NCBI GenBank assembly: GCA_009760855.2
Contig: WPIO01000006.1
Span: 2,716,501-2,780,500 of the forward strand
From: Cristatella mucedo
Lineage: Eukaryota > Bryozoa > Phylactolaemata > Cristatellidae
Reading direction: 5' to 3'
Length of the DNA stretch: 64,000 nucleotides
Position numbers and translations under genes: made by a program. Each line of letters starts with the position of its first letter. Positions within the stretch are counted from its first letter, which is position 1. Positions 34,132 to 44,835 of this stretch are shown piece by piece. Below the pieces are notes generated by a model. That model saw only the letters and a program-made list of their open reading frames with translations. It had not been told where the DNA came from and made no database searches.

Positions 34132-34389
34132 CAACTATAGCGAAGCTAAATGGGTAATTGACCTACATTATCCAGTGCCATTCGGAGATTCTCGAGCTTT
34201 AAGTCAATAATGGCTGGTAAATCTTTAAAGGACTATACACTGAAATGCATCCAAAGAGCCTCAAAGGACTTCCGATTCACGTATAAGCCTGCGGTTTTTT
34301 CCCGTGTCTGTGGACCAGCAAGTCTTTCACCGTAGTGGATCCGAACAAAGTGAGCATGGCAAGCAGGACGCAAGTGTTTGCTAATGCTT

Positions 34390-34468
34390 AAGATACAGCA
34401 CCTGTAAAGTGCCTATAAAGAGATTCAGTTATATGAGGGTGCTATAAAAATCTATTATTATTATTATT
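34390..34468 (+). mobile_element. LINE-B-type tail only
   Basis: acagcacctgtaaagtgcct, then gagattcagttatatgaggg, gtgctataaaaatc and ATT repeats: the terminal signature of LINE-B without upstream LINE coding sequence. Confidence 0.65.
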
Positions 34469-35335
34469 ACTATTTTTAATACTACTATCGCGGACATCAA
34501 CGAGAAAAACACAGTGGAAGAAACCATTCAGCGCTGCACTTCCGACACCTAAATTAAACGTCTGGACATGCCATGTTGAATTAGCACACCGCTCAGCTAC
34601 GATTAGTGTCGCTTGACCTGTGAAGAATCCTACCGCCAGCAGAATTAGAGCCACAGACCGAAAGGTGTAGAATCGGTGCGGTGGCATTGTGCACTGGGCA
34701 ACTGGGACTGCTTGGCCAAGGACGTCGAAAAAGTCAATATTCGGCACCCTTTAAGAGAATATCTTGCAATGACACTAGATATATTAAGTGCATAAATGAC
34801 ATGAGTTGAAGTTAATATTTTGTTCCGATACAAACTTCTCGCTGAATACGTATACATACCTGCATATTAAGGTACGAAGATAGAGAGCCTTTTACAAAAC
34901 AATAACTACCTACCACAATTCCAGCAATCGTACCTTCAAAAAGAACTTTGAGCGGTTGCTTAAACAGATAACCCGCTGTCTTTGAGAGCAGGTTGCCGTG
35001 CGTAAGAGCCGCGGACAACGACGTCTGCAGGTATCGCGCTATTCCGGCGGCGCTAACCTGCAAGACAGGTCACGGCATGATGATTTCAATGTTAGGCTGC
35101 TGAGCCCAGGTGACTCGGGCCCCTACCAGAGGCCACGATTTCGTTTGAAGGAAGTAGCATGCCGCCAAAACGGCATGGGGCAATGCTGTAACACGCTGGC
35201 AGCTACGGAAGCTATCTACAAGTCGAACTAGCATAAAAAGTAAAACAAAGTTTTTCTGATCGACAGCCTCATTTATATATTAGCAGACGAGTATTATGTG
35301 GCTATAGAGACCATTTTCTGTGGACAATAAAGAAT
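34469..35335. other. no recognised feature
   Basis: No supported gene or repeat. Short frames on both strands carry no domain. Confidence 0.3.
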
Positions 35336-35339
35336 GTCT

Positions 35340-35870
35340 ACTATAGGGCTCGAGCCCACATTCCGGGTCGCGATTGCGAGTGCTTTAGTCGTCTGCTGCT
35401 TCTCAGAAATTGGAAAATATCCCTCGACATGGGCGCGGCTATAATATCTCCTATAGCACCTGCACAAAATCTGGGTGTCCTGCTCCATAGTGACCATACA
35501 CTAGATGGCCACATCAGCTTCACCATCTTAACTGTCTACTTTTAGGTAAGGAAAACTGCGTAGTTTCCGATCTGCTTAGACATGAATATCTCATCCAAGT
35601 TGGTCAATGGATTTGTTGCATCACGCCTCGACTTCTGTAGTTCACTAATTGTAGACCTTGCAGCCCGCGAAATAAGTCGCTCACAGCTGGCGCAAACTCC
35701 GCAGCTTTACTTTTCTTCGCTCATTCCAAAATCAAGGAAGCTTATTGATACCATCGTTGCCCGTTTTCGTTATCGTGAGCGGCTTGGGTTTATTGTCAAG
35801 TATTTCATAAAAAAAATTCTCCATAGCACAGCAGATTCTAGAATTATGACGTTTTCACGGCTTTTTAAAA
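35340..35870 (+). mobile_element. diverged LINE-B-like RT C-terminal remnant
   Basis: Pieces resemble the LINE-B block after the YADD domain: APAQNLGVLLHSDHTLDGHISFT (about 35456), then SSKLVNGFVASRLDFCSSLI (about 35592), then RYRERLGF-like (35770). It is more diverged than other copies and ends in unrelated sequence. Confidence 0.6.
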
Positions 35871-36084
35871 CCGATTAGCTGCCGATCAAATGTCTCTGAA
35901 CCTTCCAGTGATGCGAAGTTGAAGATTATAAGCTCTCCCACAAATGAACACTAACGAAAAAGTATAGCATTAAAATATCTTGGCATCAGACTTAATTCTC
36001 CTGAAAATCTGTAAACCGCGTTTGGTTTCAAAACAATGAGGACATGAAAACAAATTCGAAGGTTCATTATTTATATATATAATT

Positions 36085-36215
36085 CACATTTAGAGTGCCC
36101 GAAGAAAACTTAATCTCTACTCAGGCGCTTCACAAATGCCATGGGGCTTGAGCCCACGACCTCGGCCAGACCTTGATTGAGGCTAGCACCTTCACCACCA
36201 GGCCAAACCAGCTTG
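36085..36215 (-). mobile_element. tRNA-derived SINE carrying a LINE-B tail
   Basis: On the minus strand a tRNA-like head (box A-like tggcctggtggtgaaggtgc, box B-like gtgggctcaagcccca) is followed directly by gaagcgcctgagtagagatt and a degenerate LINE-B terminal sequence. This is a tRNA head joined to a LINE 3' end, the usual plan of SINEs mobilised by tail-recognising LINEs. Confidence 0.65.
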
Positions 36216-36406
36216 GCATTTATGAACATCGATAAGCAGTCCAGAAGCCCTATATTTGAATAGCTGTATTTTCATGTATTTATTGATGAATGGACAATCA
36301 ATACCATAGAAGCCTAGACAAAAATCTTATTTTTTCCTCCAGTTGCCCCCACAAAGTCTGCATGAGGGCACACACACAAACACACGCACGCACTCGCATA
36401 CGCACG

Positions 36407-36622
<216 letters not shown>

Positions 36623-36639
36623 CTGAATGAGCAACCGTG

Positions 36640-37470
36640 GCGCTACAGCGCTTAAGAAAAAGTGTGGCGTGTCATCTAAAGATGGTTTTAGCGCGACGTT
36701 ACCGAAAAACTGCGTACAGATTACGATTGAAGACTACCGCAGAATAAGTATGGCCTTGGCCGTGTCGAAGCGATAACATTAGACTTAGAGCCTAGTGACT
36801 TCCGGTAACCACCTGGCGAGCAAGCGCGACCTTTCGGCAGCTTGCCGCGGGATCTCGGATGCTTTGCGAAGGCGGCGAGTGGCTGCTAGAGGCTAGTTTC
36901 TTCCGGTTTTTTAACACCGCAATAGCAGGCTCTATTTCCGGCTGGAAGCTACGGAAGAATTAAATGCACTCGCCTGTAGCAGTGACGTCAGGAGGAGAAC
37001 CGCCCCGCTTAAGTACAGGAAGTGCGATTGCATGTAGGTCACCACGACTTCACGGCAGCCGGAATGGAACAAAGACAGGTTACCTGAACGATATGAAGGA
37101 AGCGCTCGCTTCGCTTGCGTCGCACTAAGACGCAGGCTTGTGCCTCGGCTGGCGGCGGCGGCCAGGTGGTCATGCGCGCGGCCGCCGTACTTGAGTGGTC
37201 GTAATTGGGATGCACCATTTGGTCGCGTATTTGGTTATTCATGCATGGACGATCGGCGTTCGGGTCGCAGCAGCTTGTCGGCACGCTCCCTGACATCAGC
37301 CTAAAATTTGACAACGAGCAGTTCAGGGTGAGCTCGCGGGAAGCGGCAGCTGGCGTCTGCCGGAAGCTCTGCGGGACGCACCCCCATACGCAAACATTGC
37401 CGACCGCATTGACCGCCGGCTCAACTCGCCCCAGTGTTCAACTTGTCCATCCGTTCTCTGCGCGTTCACA
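36640..37470. other. GC-rich patch with a CRE-like octamer
   Basis: This region is richer in G+C than its neighbours and contains a perfect tgacgtca (36983-36990), the CREB/ATF consensus. Overlapping short frames occur on both strands without a recognisable domain. It may be a promoter region, but no gene is shown. Confidence 0.3.
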
Positions 37471-37477
37471 CGCTTAT

Positions 37478-37585
37478 GTGTGTGTGTGTGTGTGTATGTG
37501 CGTGAGTGCGTGCGTGCGTGTGTGCGTGGGTGCGTGCCGTGCGTGTGTGCGTGCGTGTGTGCGTGCGTGTGTGTGTGCGTGTACA
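37478..37585. repeat. (GT)n/(GTGC)n microsatellite
   Basis: A gt-rich simple repeat with gtgcgtgc units, followed by a ga-rich tract to about 37640. Confidence 0.9.
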
Positions 37586-37639
37586 CATGTACGAGCGAGA
37601 AAGAGAGCGATATAAAGATAGAACGAGAGAGTGATTGAG

Positions 37640-38160
37640 TGAAAGAGTAATCGAGTTACAGAGATTAAACTTAAACAACAGCGGGTAAAACCACTCAGTA
37701 CTGAATTAACCCTTATTCTAGGTAAAATGCATAGTCAATTTTTTTCACGAGCAATGCTCACGAACGACTTCACTTGCAGCAAAGGAACTAGCACGAGGTC
37801 CTAGCTCTTGCTTAACATCGAACGTGCTGTACACAGCGCTTGTAACAGGCTAGGACGAACAGTGAGTTGCCGCTAACAATAGTCGCAGACAGGTAGCTGA
37901 AGGTAGCGGAGCATGACGGCAATCGAGAGGGCCCACACCTTAAGGAAAAATGTTGACAAAGTTTTGAGAAGATCAGAAGATCGAATCTGACAATCGAATA
38001 TTGGTCTAGATTACCTATCAAAAATGAAACCTGTTGGAAGTGATACCTGAAGCTTTGTTGATTTCCACATACAAGTAAAGCACTAGAAAATATGATTTTA
38101 CGAACTATGTCTAGCCCAAAATAATGCGGAATAAATGCTTCTATATTAAACTAATTTACC
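37640..38160. other. no recognised feature
   Basis: No supported gene or repeat family. Confidence 0.3.
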
Positions 38161-38164
38161 GACC

Positions 38165-38625
38165 ACTACATCGTGGCTTGTTTCCTCCATACATAGCTGA
38201 ACTGCTATGACAGTTTCAGCCTTCTCGTGCATTCAGGTCCGGCATAGACGATATATTAACTGTTCCATTCCTCCGCTTAAAAAACGTTGCCCATAGAAGC
38301 TTTTGCTCTGTAGGTCCTGGACTGTGTAACTCGCTTCCGCGGTTCTTACGCAACGACAACTACTCTCCTACTGCCGACTTTGGCTCATCCTTTTCAGCGG
38401 TCCTGAGCTGCTACTTCCATGCTACTCACCCCCTCAACTGATCTCCTGACTCTGCTATGCTTCCCACGTTCACTTTGTTGCGTGAGACGAAGTCTGTTGG
38501 CTACCGAATTCGTACCGAAAGCCGCTAAGGCTGTGAGTGTGCTATACAAAACTCTCCTGCGTAACGCTCACAAAGTCTTTATGGCTTTGTGGAATTACAG
38601 ACGGAGATACACACATACACACATA
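38165..38625 (+). mobile_element. LINE-A 3' end, 5'-truncated
   Basis: It starts in the C-terminal region (tacatagctgaactgctatg), continues through cctactgccgactttggctc and the terminal gaattacagacggagataca, and ends in acacatacacacatacat repeats. Confidence 0.8.
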
Positions 38626-38737
38626 CATGCAAGATCAAGTGGGTCGTCGCCGACAGGGTTCGTTACGAGCACTGAATTTCCTTAGTCATGGACGGAAAGT
38701 CAGCTGGCTTCGCAGCACCCGCGAACTGGTTAATGAG

Positions 38738-38915
38738 CCGTGATGGCACACTAGGTAACGCGGTTGCTTTCACGACCTCGGTCCCGAGGTCGTGGGTTCG
38801 ATTCCTGCGGTGGGGCGATCCTTTATCGCCACTGCAAGCGGTAGTGATAGCCGTAAAGGCTCTTCTGTCGCTATACAAAAAGAGGCTGTTTAATCAGCTA
38901 GGATTTATTTATTTA
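38738..38915 (+). mobile_element. tRNA-derived SINE, best-preserved copy
   Basis: Box A-like tggcacactagg (38743-38754) and a perfect box B ggttcgattcc (38795-38805) support an internal Pol III promoter. Between them cacgacctcgg and ccgaggtcgtg form a strong hairpin. The body gccactgcaagcggtagtga and the tail ggctcttctgtcgctataca, then agaggctgtttaatcagcta recur in the minus-strand copies at 59070 and 44670 and the plus copy at 55870. Confidence 0.75.
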
Positions 38916-38989
38916 TTATTTATTTAAGCAAGCCCTACAAATCGTCGCACCACGCCAGCTCATAACATCACACTGTGCATATACCAGTA

Positions 38990-39085
38990 ACCAGTTGAGC
39001 CTGCCACTTTAACAGCATATATAAAGTGCCTTGAAAGAGATTAAGCTTTGTGGTGGCGCTATACAAATGAATTGTTATCTTCATT
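38990..39085 (+). mobile_element. LINE-B-type tail fragment
   Basis: cagcatatataaagtgcctt, then gaaagagattaagctttgtg and gtggcgctatacaaatga: a degenerate LINE-B terminal sequence, probably from a SINE or short truncated insertion. Confidence 0.55.
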
Positions 39086-39159
39086 AATTATGTCTCGCAG
39101 GCTAAAAGGACCTGCAATATTTTTAATATTTCCCAAGCTGTTCTACTTATAAGAGGCAT

Positions 39160-39842
39160 GGCCCCATTGCACAAAGTTCTTCTAGAGCGCCTCTCATCTC
39201 GCCTGGGCATCACTGGCACTGCTCTACAGTGGTTCAGGTCCTATCTCAGTGGGAGACTCCAGAGTATTGACGTGAATGGACAAAGATCATCCGAGGTACC
39301 TCTGAAATATGGGGCACCTCAGGGCTCCGTGCTAGGTCCGGTGCTTTTCACGGTTTATACTCTGCCTCTTGCTGATGTGATTGCCAAGCACAATCTAGAC
39401 TTTCACTTCTATGCGGATGACGCTCAGTAGTATCTTTGCTTTCATCCCTCCCAGCCTTCGAGCACCTCGAATTCTCCCAACTCACTTGCTGCATGTATTG
39501 ATGACGTCCGCACATGGACAGCAGCAAATTTCCTAAAATTAAATGATGATAAAACTAACTTACTAGTTATGGACAAACCCAGTATGATTCAGAAATTGGA
39601 AAGGCTGGCGCTCAAAATTGGCTCTGCTAGCATATCTCCAGTTGAATCAGCTCGAAATCTAAGTGTAATATTCCAAAGCGACCTCTCGTTAGACGACCAT
39701 ATCAGCTCCACAGTCAAATCTGCCTATTTTCAGCTTCACAACATTGCTAAAATTCGGGCTTGCTTAGATAAGAATACCACGTCTAAGTTGGTCCATGCAT
39801 TCGTGACATCCCGTCTCGACTTCTGCAACTCACTGCACGCTC
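39160..39842 (+). mobile_element. LINE-B RT fragment, joined to LINE-A
   Basis: RT pieces: LERLSSRLGITGTALQWFRS, then APQGSVLGPVLFTVYT (motif B), FHFYADDAQ followed by a TAG, and the LERLALKIGSASISPVESAR block to SRLDFCNSLHA. At about 39842 the sequence changes abruptly to LINE-A RT. Confidence 0.8.
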
Positions 39843-41262
39843 ATTTCAATCAGGTTTCAAGAGGCAGCACTCTACTGAAACTGCTCTCCTCCGTGTTAAC
39901 AATGACATTCTACGTGGCAACGACGACGGGAATGTCACTGCCTTAGCTCTGCTAGATCTGTCTGCTGCCTTCGACACCATAGATCACGAAGTTCTGCTTG
40001 AACGATTGAGAACAACGATCGGTCTGGCAGACGAAGCACTGGCGTGGTTTAAATCATACTTTTCTGATCGTGTTCAATCCGTGTCGTGTGGGGGTCAGGT
40101 CTCAGACATGAGAAGGGTCACCTGTGGAGTCCCTCAAGGGTCTGTACTTGGTCCTTTGCTGTTCTCCATTTATACGCAACCTCTGGGAAAAGTGATTAAG
40201 GCCCATGAATAGGATATCTCTTCTATGCTGACGATACTCAGTTGTATTTGTCATTTAAACCGTCAGAATCTGCTGCAGCAACAAAAAAACTGAATGCTTG
40301 CCTTGCCGATATTCGATCCTGGATGTCGGAAAACTTCCTGAAATATAATGACGATAAAACCGAACTGCTTCTCATAAGACACCCTAAGTGTGTGGCTGGA
40401 TTAAAAGGCTTTGCTGTTCTAATAGGTGATGCTATTGTGCGACCTTCACCACGTGCTCGTAATCCAGGTGTTGTGTTCGACAGCTGCCTCAATTTCAAAA
40501 GCTTCATTCAGAAGACTGCCTCTACAGCTAGCCATCACATCCGATCCCTATCCAAGATTAGAAGCTGTCTCCCACAGTGGCTTGTAAAAAATTTAACTAG
40601 CTCTTTAGTTCTGTCTCGGCTTGATTATTGTAATTCCCTTTTGGCTGGGCTGCCAAAGAAAGCTATTATGCCACTACAGCGGACTATGAATCTGGCTGCA
40701 AGGCTGGTCTTCAAGTGCCAGCGGTTTGAGCACGTGTCACCTTTGCTGGAAGAGCTAGGATGGTTGCCGGTTGAGCAAAGGATACAGAGCAAAGTTCTTA
40801 CGCTGACCCACAAGGCCCGCCACGGCTTGGCTCCTTCATACCTAGCTGAACTGCTGCATCAGTTTCAGCCTGTTCATGCCCTCAGGTCCTGTGTGGATAA
40901 TTAATTAGCTGTCCCATTCCTCCGCTTAAAGACAGTTGGTGACAGAAGCTTTAGCGCTGCAGGTCCTAGACTGTGGAACTCGCTTCCACGATTCTTATGC
41001 AACATCTACTCTCCAACTGCCGGCTTTGGCACATCTTTTTCAGCGGTCCTGAACTGCTACTTCTATGCTACTCACTAACTCAACTTCTCTCCTTGACTCT
41101 GCTATGCTTCCCACTTTCTCTTTGTTGCGTGAAATGAAGTCTGTTGGCTACCGAATGCGTATCGAAAGCCGTTCAGACTGCACTTGCACTATCGAAAAAA
41201 TTTCCGGCGTAACGCCCAGATAGTCAGTGTGGCTTTGTCGAGTTACAGAATGAGATACGTTA
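39843..41262 (+). mobile_element. LINE-A copy, 5'-truncated within RT
   Basis: It begins at the SFQSGFKRQHST-equivalent and runs through LSAAFDTIDHEVLLERLRTT, CGVPQGSVLGPLLFSIY, a frameshift near 40205 just before YADDTQLYLSFKPS, and 220 open codons from 40242 to 40904. It then continues to the terminal gagttacagaatgagatacg and a cattacatc-like tail. It is close to the copy at 42206 but has a frameshift and a stop at 40902. Confidence 0.85.
40242..40904 (+). pseudogene. LINE-A RT thumb and C-terminal domain fragment
   Basis: A 220-codon open stretch begins just after the YADDTQL box (YLSFKPSESAAATKK…) and includes NFLKYNDDKTELLLI, LGVVFDSCLNFKSFI (as PGVVF here), SRLDYCNSLLAGLPKKAI and HKARHGLAPSYLAELLHQ. 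A TAA ends it at the position where the 42255 copy reads NKLAVP. It is severed from its catalytic box by a one-base frame change. Confidence 0.75.
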
Positions 41263-41264
41263 CA

Positions 41265-41440
41265 TCAAGTGCGACTTGTTTCCAAACTTTTTAACCTTGA
41301 AACATCGAGTTACATTCACAACTTTGCAGCTTGCTGAGGTACATGCTTGTGACTTTAAACAGCTACATTTACCTCGTAGCTTTGCGCATAGTAAATTTCC
41401 TAAGTCGGCCAATATTCAATGGATCAGCATGAAATTTCAA
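41265..41440 (+). repeat. unclassified interspersed repeat, copy 1
   Basis: It matches 62172-62355: tgcgacttgt…ccaactt…ttaaccttg…acatcgag, then cttgtgactttaa/cttgctcgtgactttca, then gtagctttg, then taagtcggccaat/taactaggccaat. There is no coding potential or tRNA-like head. It directly follows a LINE-A 3' tail here. Confidence 0.6.
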
Positions 41441-41444
41441 GTGT

Positions 41445-42200
41445 GAATTGGGCTCTGCTTGCACACCACTGCAGAAGTTTATTTCTGATTTCGGTTAGAT
41501 AATGTTTACTATACATGTCATCAAACGACCTCATGCTTTATATTCTGCAGTCATTGAAATTTATAACAAAACTTTTTTATCTAAACTAGAAATGAGCTAC
41601 AGCTGTGATATACAAGCTGAGCTTAACTCACTCTTAGTTAGAAACATGTACATCTTTCCTTATTTGCATAGTTATGAAAAATACAAGACAAAAATCTTAA
41701 TTCTAAATGAAGCTATTTATACGTGACAAGCATTAACCTTAAAAAGCGATAAACACGCTTCTCGATATACCAAGGCTCCGCCAAGTTAAGACACAAGTCA
41801 CATATGATGCAGAGATCTACAAATTATTTATTTGTGGTTATGTTTCTGCCGGTTTACGTTTGGATTACATAAGGTTCGCCTAATCGTTTTAGTGTTTTTC
41901 TGTTATGCGGAAATTCTCAATAACTCAGATTCTATTTCCAGCAAGTTTACCTTTGGAAATGTGCACTACACAAATATTCGATATTGTTAATGTGCACTAC
42001 ACAAATATTGTTGGAAGAATCTTCGCCGTATTCTCTCGTCTTTTATCCTTAATCTAAATATTTATGCAGCATCAACCAAAGCGTACAATTAACATTTTGA
42101 AATGAGTAAGAAAGCGTCCGGCTCAAGAGTCATTCGCACAATATGGGAGGGTCACGCCTAAGCCGAAGGAAGTCGTGCGCCAAACCACGTGCCCAATGAC
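41445..42200. other. AT-rich DNA, no recognised feature
   Basis: It contains a short direct duplication (aatgtgcactacacaaatatt, at about 41957 and 41989). No gene or repeat family is supported. Confidence 0.35.
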
Positions 42201-42205
42201 ATCCT

Positions 42206-43535
42206 GATGTATCTCCGTCAGTAACTCCTCAAAGTCATAAAGACCATGGGGGTGTTACGCAGGAGAGTTTTGCATAGCGCACTCACAGCCAAAGCGGCTT
42301 TCGGTACGCATTCGGTAGCCAACAGACTTCGTCTCACGCAACAAAGAGAAAGTGGGAAGCATTGCAGAGTTAGGAGAGCAGTTGAGGCAGTGAGTAGCGT
42401 AGAAGTAGCAGTTCAGGACCGCTGAAAAAGATGTTCCATAGTCGGCAGTTGGAGAGTAGATGTCGTTGCGCAAAAATTGTGGAAGCGAGTTCCACAGTCT
42501 AGGACCTGCAGAGCTAAAGCTTCTGTCGCCAACTGTCTTTAAGCGGAGGAATGGGACAGCTAATTTATTGTCCACACAGTACCTGAGGGCGCGAACAGGC
42601 TGAAACTGATGTAGCAGTTCAGCTAGGTATGAAGGAGCCAAGCCGTGGCGGGCCTTGTGGGTCAGCGTAAGAACTTTGCTCTGTATCCTTTGCTCAACCG
42701 GCAACCATCCTAGCTCTTCCAGCAAAGGTGACACGTGCTCAAACCGCTGGCACTTGAAGACCAGCCTTGCAGCCATATTCATAGTCCGCTGTAGTGGCAT
42801 TATAGCTTTCTTTGGTAGCCCAGCCAAAAGGGAATTACAATAATCAAGCCGAGACAGAACTAAAGAGCTAGTTAAATTTTTTACAAGCCACTGTGGGAGA
42901 CAGCTTCTAATCTTGGATAGGGATCGGATGTGATGGCTAGCTGTAGAGGCAGTCTTCTGAATGAAGCTTTTGAAATTGAGGCAGCTGTCGAAAACGACAC
43001 CTAGATTACGAGCACGTGGTGAAGGTCGCACAATAGCATCACCTATTAGAACAGCAAAGCCTTTTAATCCAGCCACACGCTTAGGGTGTCCTATGAGAAG
43101 CAGTTCTGTTTTATCGTCATTTAATTTCAGGAAGTTTTCCGACATCCAGGATCGAATATCGGCAAGGCAAGCATTCAGTTTCTCAGTTGCTGCAGCAGAT
43201 TCCGACGGTTTAAATGACAAATACAACTGAGTATCGTCAGCATAGAAGTGATATCCTATTCCATGGGCCTTAATTCCTTTTCCCAGAGGTTGCGTATAAA
43301 TGGAGAACAGCAAGGGACCACGTATAGACCCTTGAGGGACTCCACAGGTGACCCTTCTCATGTCTGAGACCTGACCCCCACACGACACGGATTGAACACG
43401 ATCAGACAAGTATGATTTAAACCACGCCAGTGCTTCGTCTGCCAGACCGATCGTTGTTCTCAATCGTTCAAGCAGAACTTCATGATCAATGGTGTCGAAG
43501 GCAGCAGACCGATCTAGTAGAGCTAAGGCAGTGAT
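42206..43535 (-). mobile_element. LINE-A copy, 5'-truncated, youngest-looking
   Basis: A minus-strand insertion runs from RT motif A to the terminal gagttactgacggagataca. It has no stop over the whole RT-to-C-terminus stretch, so it is probably recent. The 5' end is truncated about 10 codons upstream of AFDTID, and unrelated DNA follows. Confidence 0.85.
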
Positions 43536-43682
43536 AAACTTAGGGCTGAGAGCAGGGGGGAATAGGTCACTGCACAGGCAGAACGAGGGCCGTTTGCCAC
43601 TTAAGGTCATTGGGAGAGACAAATCCGCATGACTGAGTTCGTGAGAAGTTCGGCATGGATTTTTTCTTGGGATTTTTGGCAT
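42255..43682 (-). CDS. LINE-A reverse transcriptase C-terminal two-thirds, intact frame
   Basis: This 475-codon open frame is the longest in the window. Residues 1 to about 49 come from flanking DNA fused in frame. From about residue 50 it is LINE-A: AFDTID (61-66, motif A), GVPQGS (114-119, motif B), YADD (147-150, motif C, intact catalytic pair), then NFLKLNDDKTELLLIGHP, the PSPRARNLGVVFDSCLN block and the long C-terminal helical region ending in ECAMQNSPA. The endonuclease and RT fingers are missing, so it cannot move by itself. The family is CR1/L2/Jockey type. Whether the fused frame is expressed is unknown. Confidence 0.75.
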   Translation of the reverse strand: MPKIPRKNPCRTSHELSHADLSLPMTLSGKRPSFCLCSDLFPPALSPKFITALALLDRSAAFDTIDHEVLLERLRTTIGLADEALAWFKSYLSDRVQSVSCGGQVSDMRRVTCGVPQGSIRGPLLFSIYTQPLGKGIKAHGIGYHFYADDTQLYLSFKPSESAAATEKLNACLADIRSWMSENFLKLNDDKTELLLIGHPKRVAGLKGFAVLIGDAIVRPSPRARNLGVVFDSCLNFKSFIQKTASTASHHIRSLSKIRSCLPQWLVKNLTSSLVLSRLDYCNSLLAGLPKKAIMPLQRTMNMAARLVFKCQRFEHVSPLLEELGWLPVEQRIQSKVLTLTHKARHGLAPSYLAELLHQFQPVRALRYCVDNKLAVPFLRLKTVGDRSFSSAGPRLWNSLPQFLRNDIYSPTADYGTSFSAVLNCYFYATHCLNCSPNSAMLPTFSLLRETKSVGYRMRTESRFGCECAMQNSPA

Positions 43683-44665
43683 GGAGAAAGAAAGAATACT
43701 GTAATCAACTTCAACTACATGCGTGGTCAGCGTTTGCGAGCGTTTCTTGAATGCAAGGCAATGGCTGACGAGAATGATGAGACGAAGGCAGTCTAAAAGT
43801 GTGCAAACGTGTGAAAAGACGAGAAAATCGCTGAGCAGAATAGCTTATTGAATTTAATTTATTCTTAAAGTGTCAACTAGAATAAGCCATGAATAGTTGA
43901 GATCGAGAAAAAAGACGACGACAGCCTAAGATATAAATGCAAATTCAAAATGGCGTTGCTCATTTCAGAACCTTAGTCCAGTTGCCGATTGAGGGTGTCA
44001 GTTTTAGATTGCTAGTGTGCTTCAATACAGCCTGTAAAGATTTGCACGCGTAAAATTCAAAATTTTGAACATTCCTTCATTTGCAATCAAGAATTATAAG
44101 TACGAACGAGCCAGGTTTAAGAGCAGCAGGATTGCCCAAGCCCATCACCGCCCTGATGTTGCTCATAAGATATCGTAGTCGGTATATTATATAATTTGTG
44201 TACATTGTTATGGTAATTAAAAATAAACATTATTTATTATTTATCAAGCTATAACAAACTATTATCACTGCAAGTGAGCCAGATCTCAAAATGGTAGGGC
44301 TGACACGCCCACCGATAACAGGCCTGTACGCTTGCTTTACTTAAGCAGCTAACATAATTATGCCCCAATAGAGATTGATGAAATAATTGCACTTTCAACT
44401 CCTATTTCCTGATATTCCTTCGAATGCAACTATCAAATCAACTTTGAGCGATGAATTTCGATTTTAATATATTAGTAGTTGATCGTGTGAGAAAATAGAT
44501 TAAGTATTGAAATTAACAGCTATGCTTTTGTGAGAAAATAGATTAGATATTGGAATTAACAGCTATGCATTTTCTTGGTTTACCCTGGCCCGTCGGTCTA
44601 GCTGGCAACGCCGCCGATTAAGATGGCTAAACTAATTAGTATAGAGTGCCACTTTTCTTAGCTGA
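43540..44665. other. no recognised feature
   Basis: An AT-rich stretch. A short imperfect duplication gtgagaaaatagatta is at about 44487 and 44530. No gene is supported. Confidence 0.3.
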
Positions 44666-44669
44666 TTTA

Positions 44670-44835
44670 AAAGCCTTATTTGTGTAGCGGTAGAAGAGCC
44701 GTATCGGCTATCACCACCGCGTGCAATCGCCTGTAAAGAATCGCCCAACTGCACGATTCGAGCCCACGACCTCGGACGTGAAGAGTGACCCGCTTACCTC
44801 CTAAGCTATCACACTTATCGCAGACACACTTGACA
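44670..44835 (-). mobile_element. tRNA-derived SINE, inverted
   Basis: The minus strand reads box A-like tgtgatagcttaggaggtaa, box B-like gtgggctcgaatcgtgcag, then ggcgattctttacagg, tgatagccgatacggctctt and ctaccgctacaca. It matches the 38738 copy. Confidence 0.7.

Noticed and set aside
38743-38805. Possible tRNA gene
   Set aside because: Box A and box B are good, but no acceptor stem or cloverleaf can be drawn and the same unit recurs with a shared non-tRNA body, so it is a SINE.
43540-43682. N-terminal extension of the LINE-A RT frame as a host fusion protein
   Set aside because: The extra 49 codons come from flanking DNA after a 5' truncation. No splice or conservation evidence indicates a real fusion gene.
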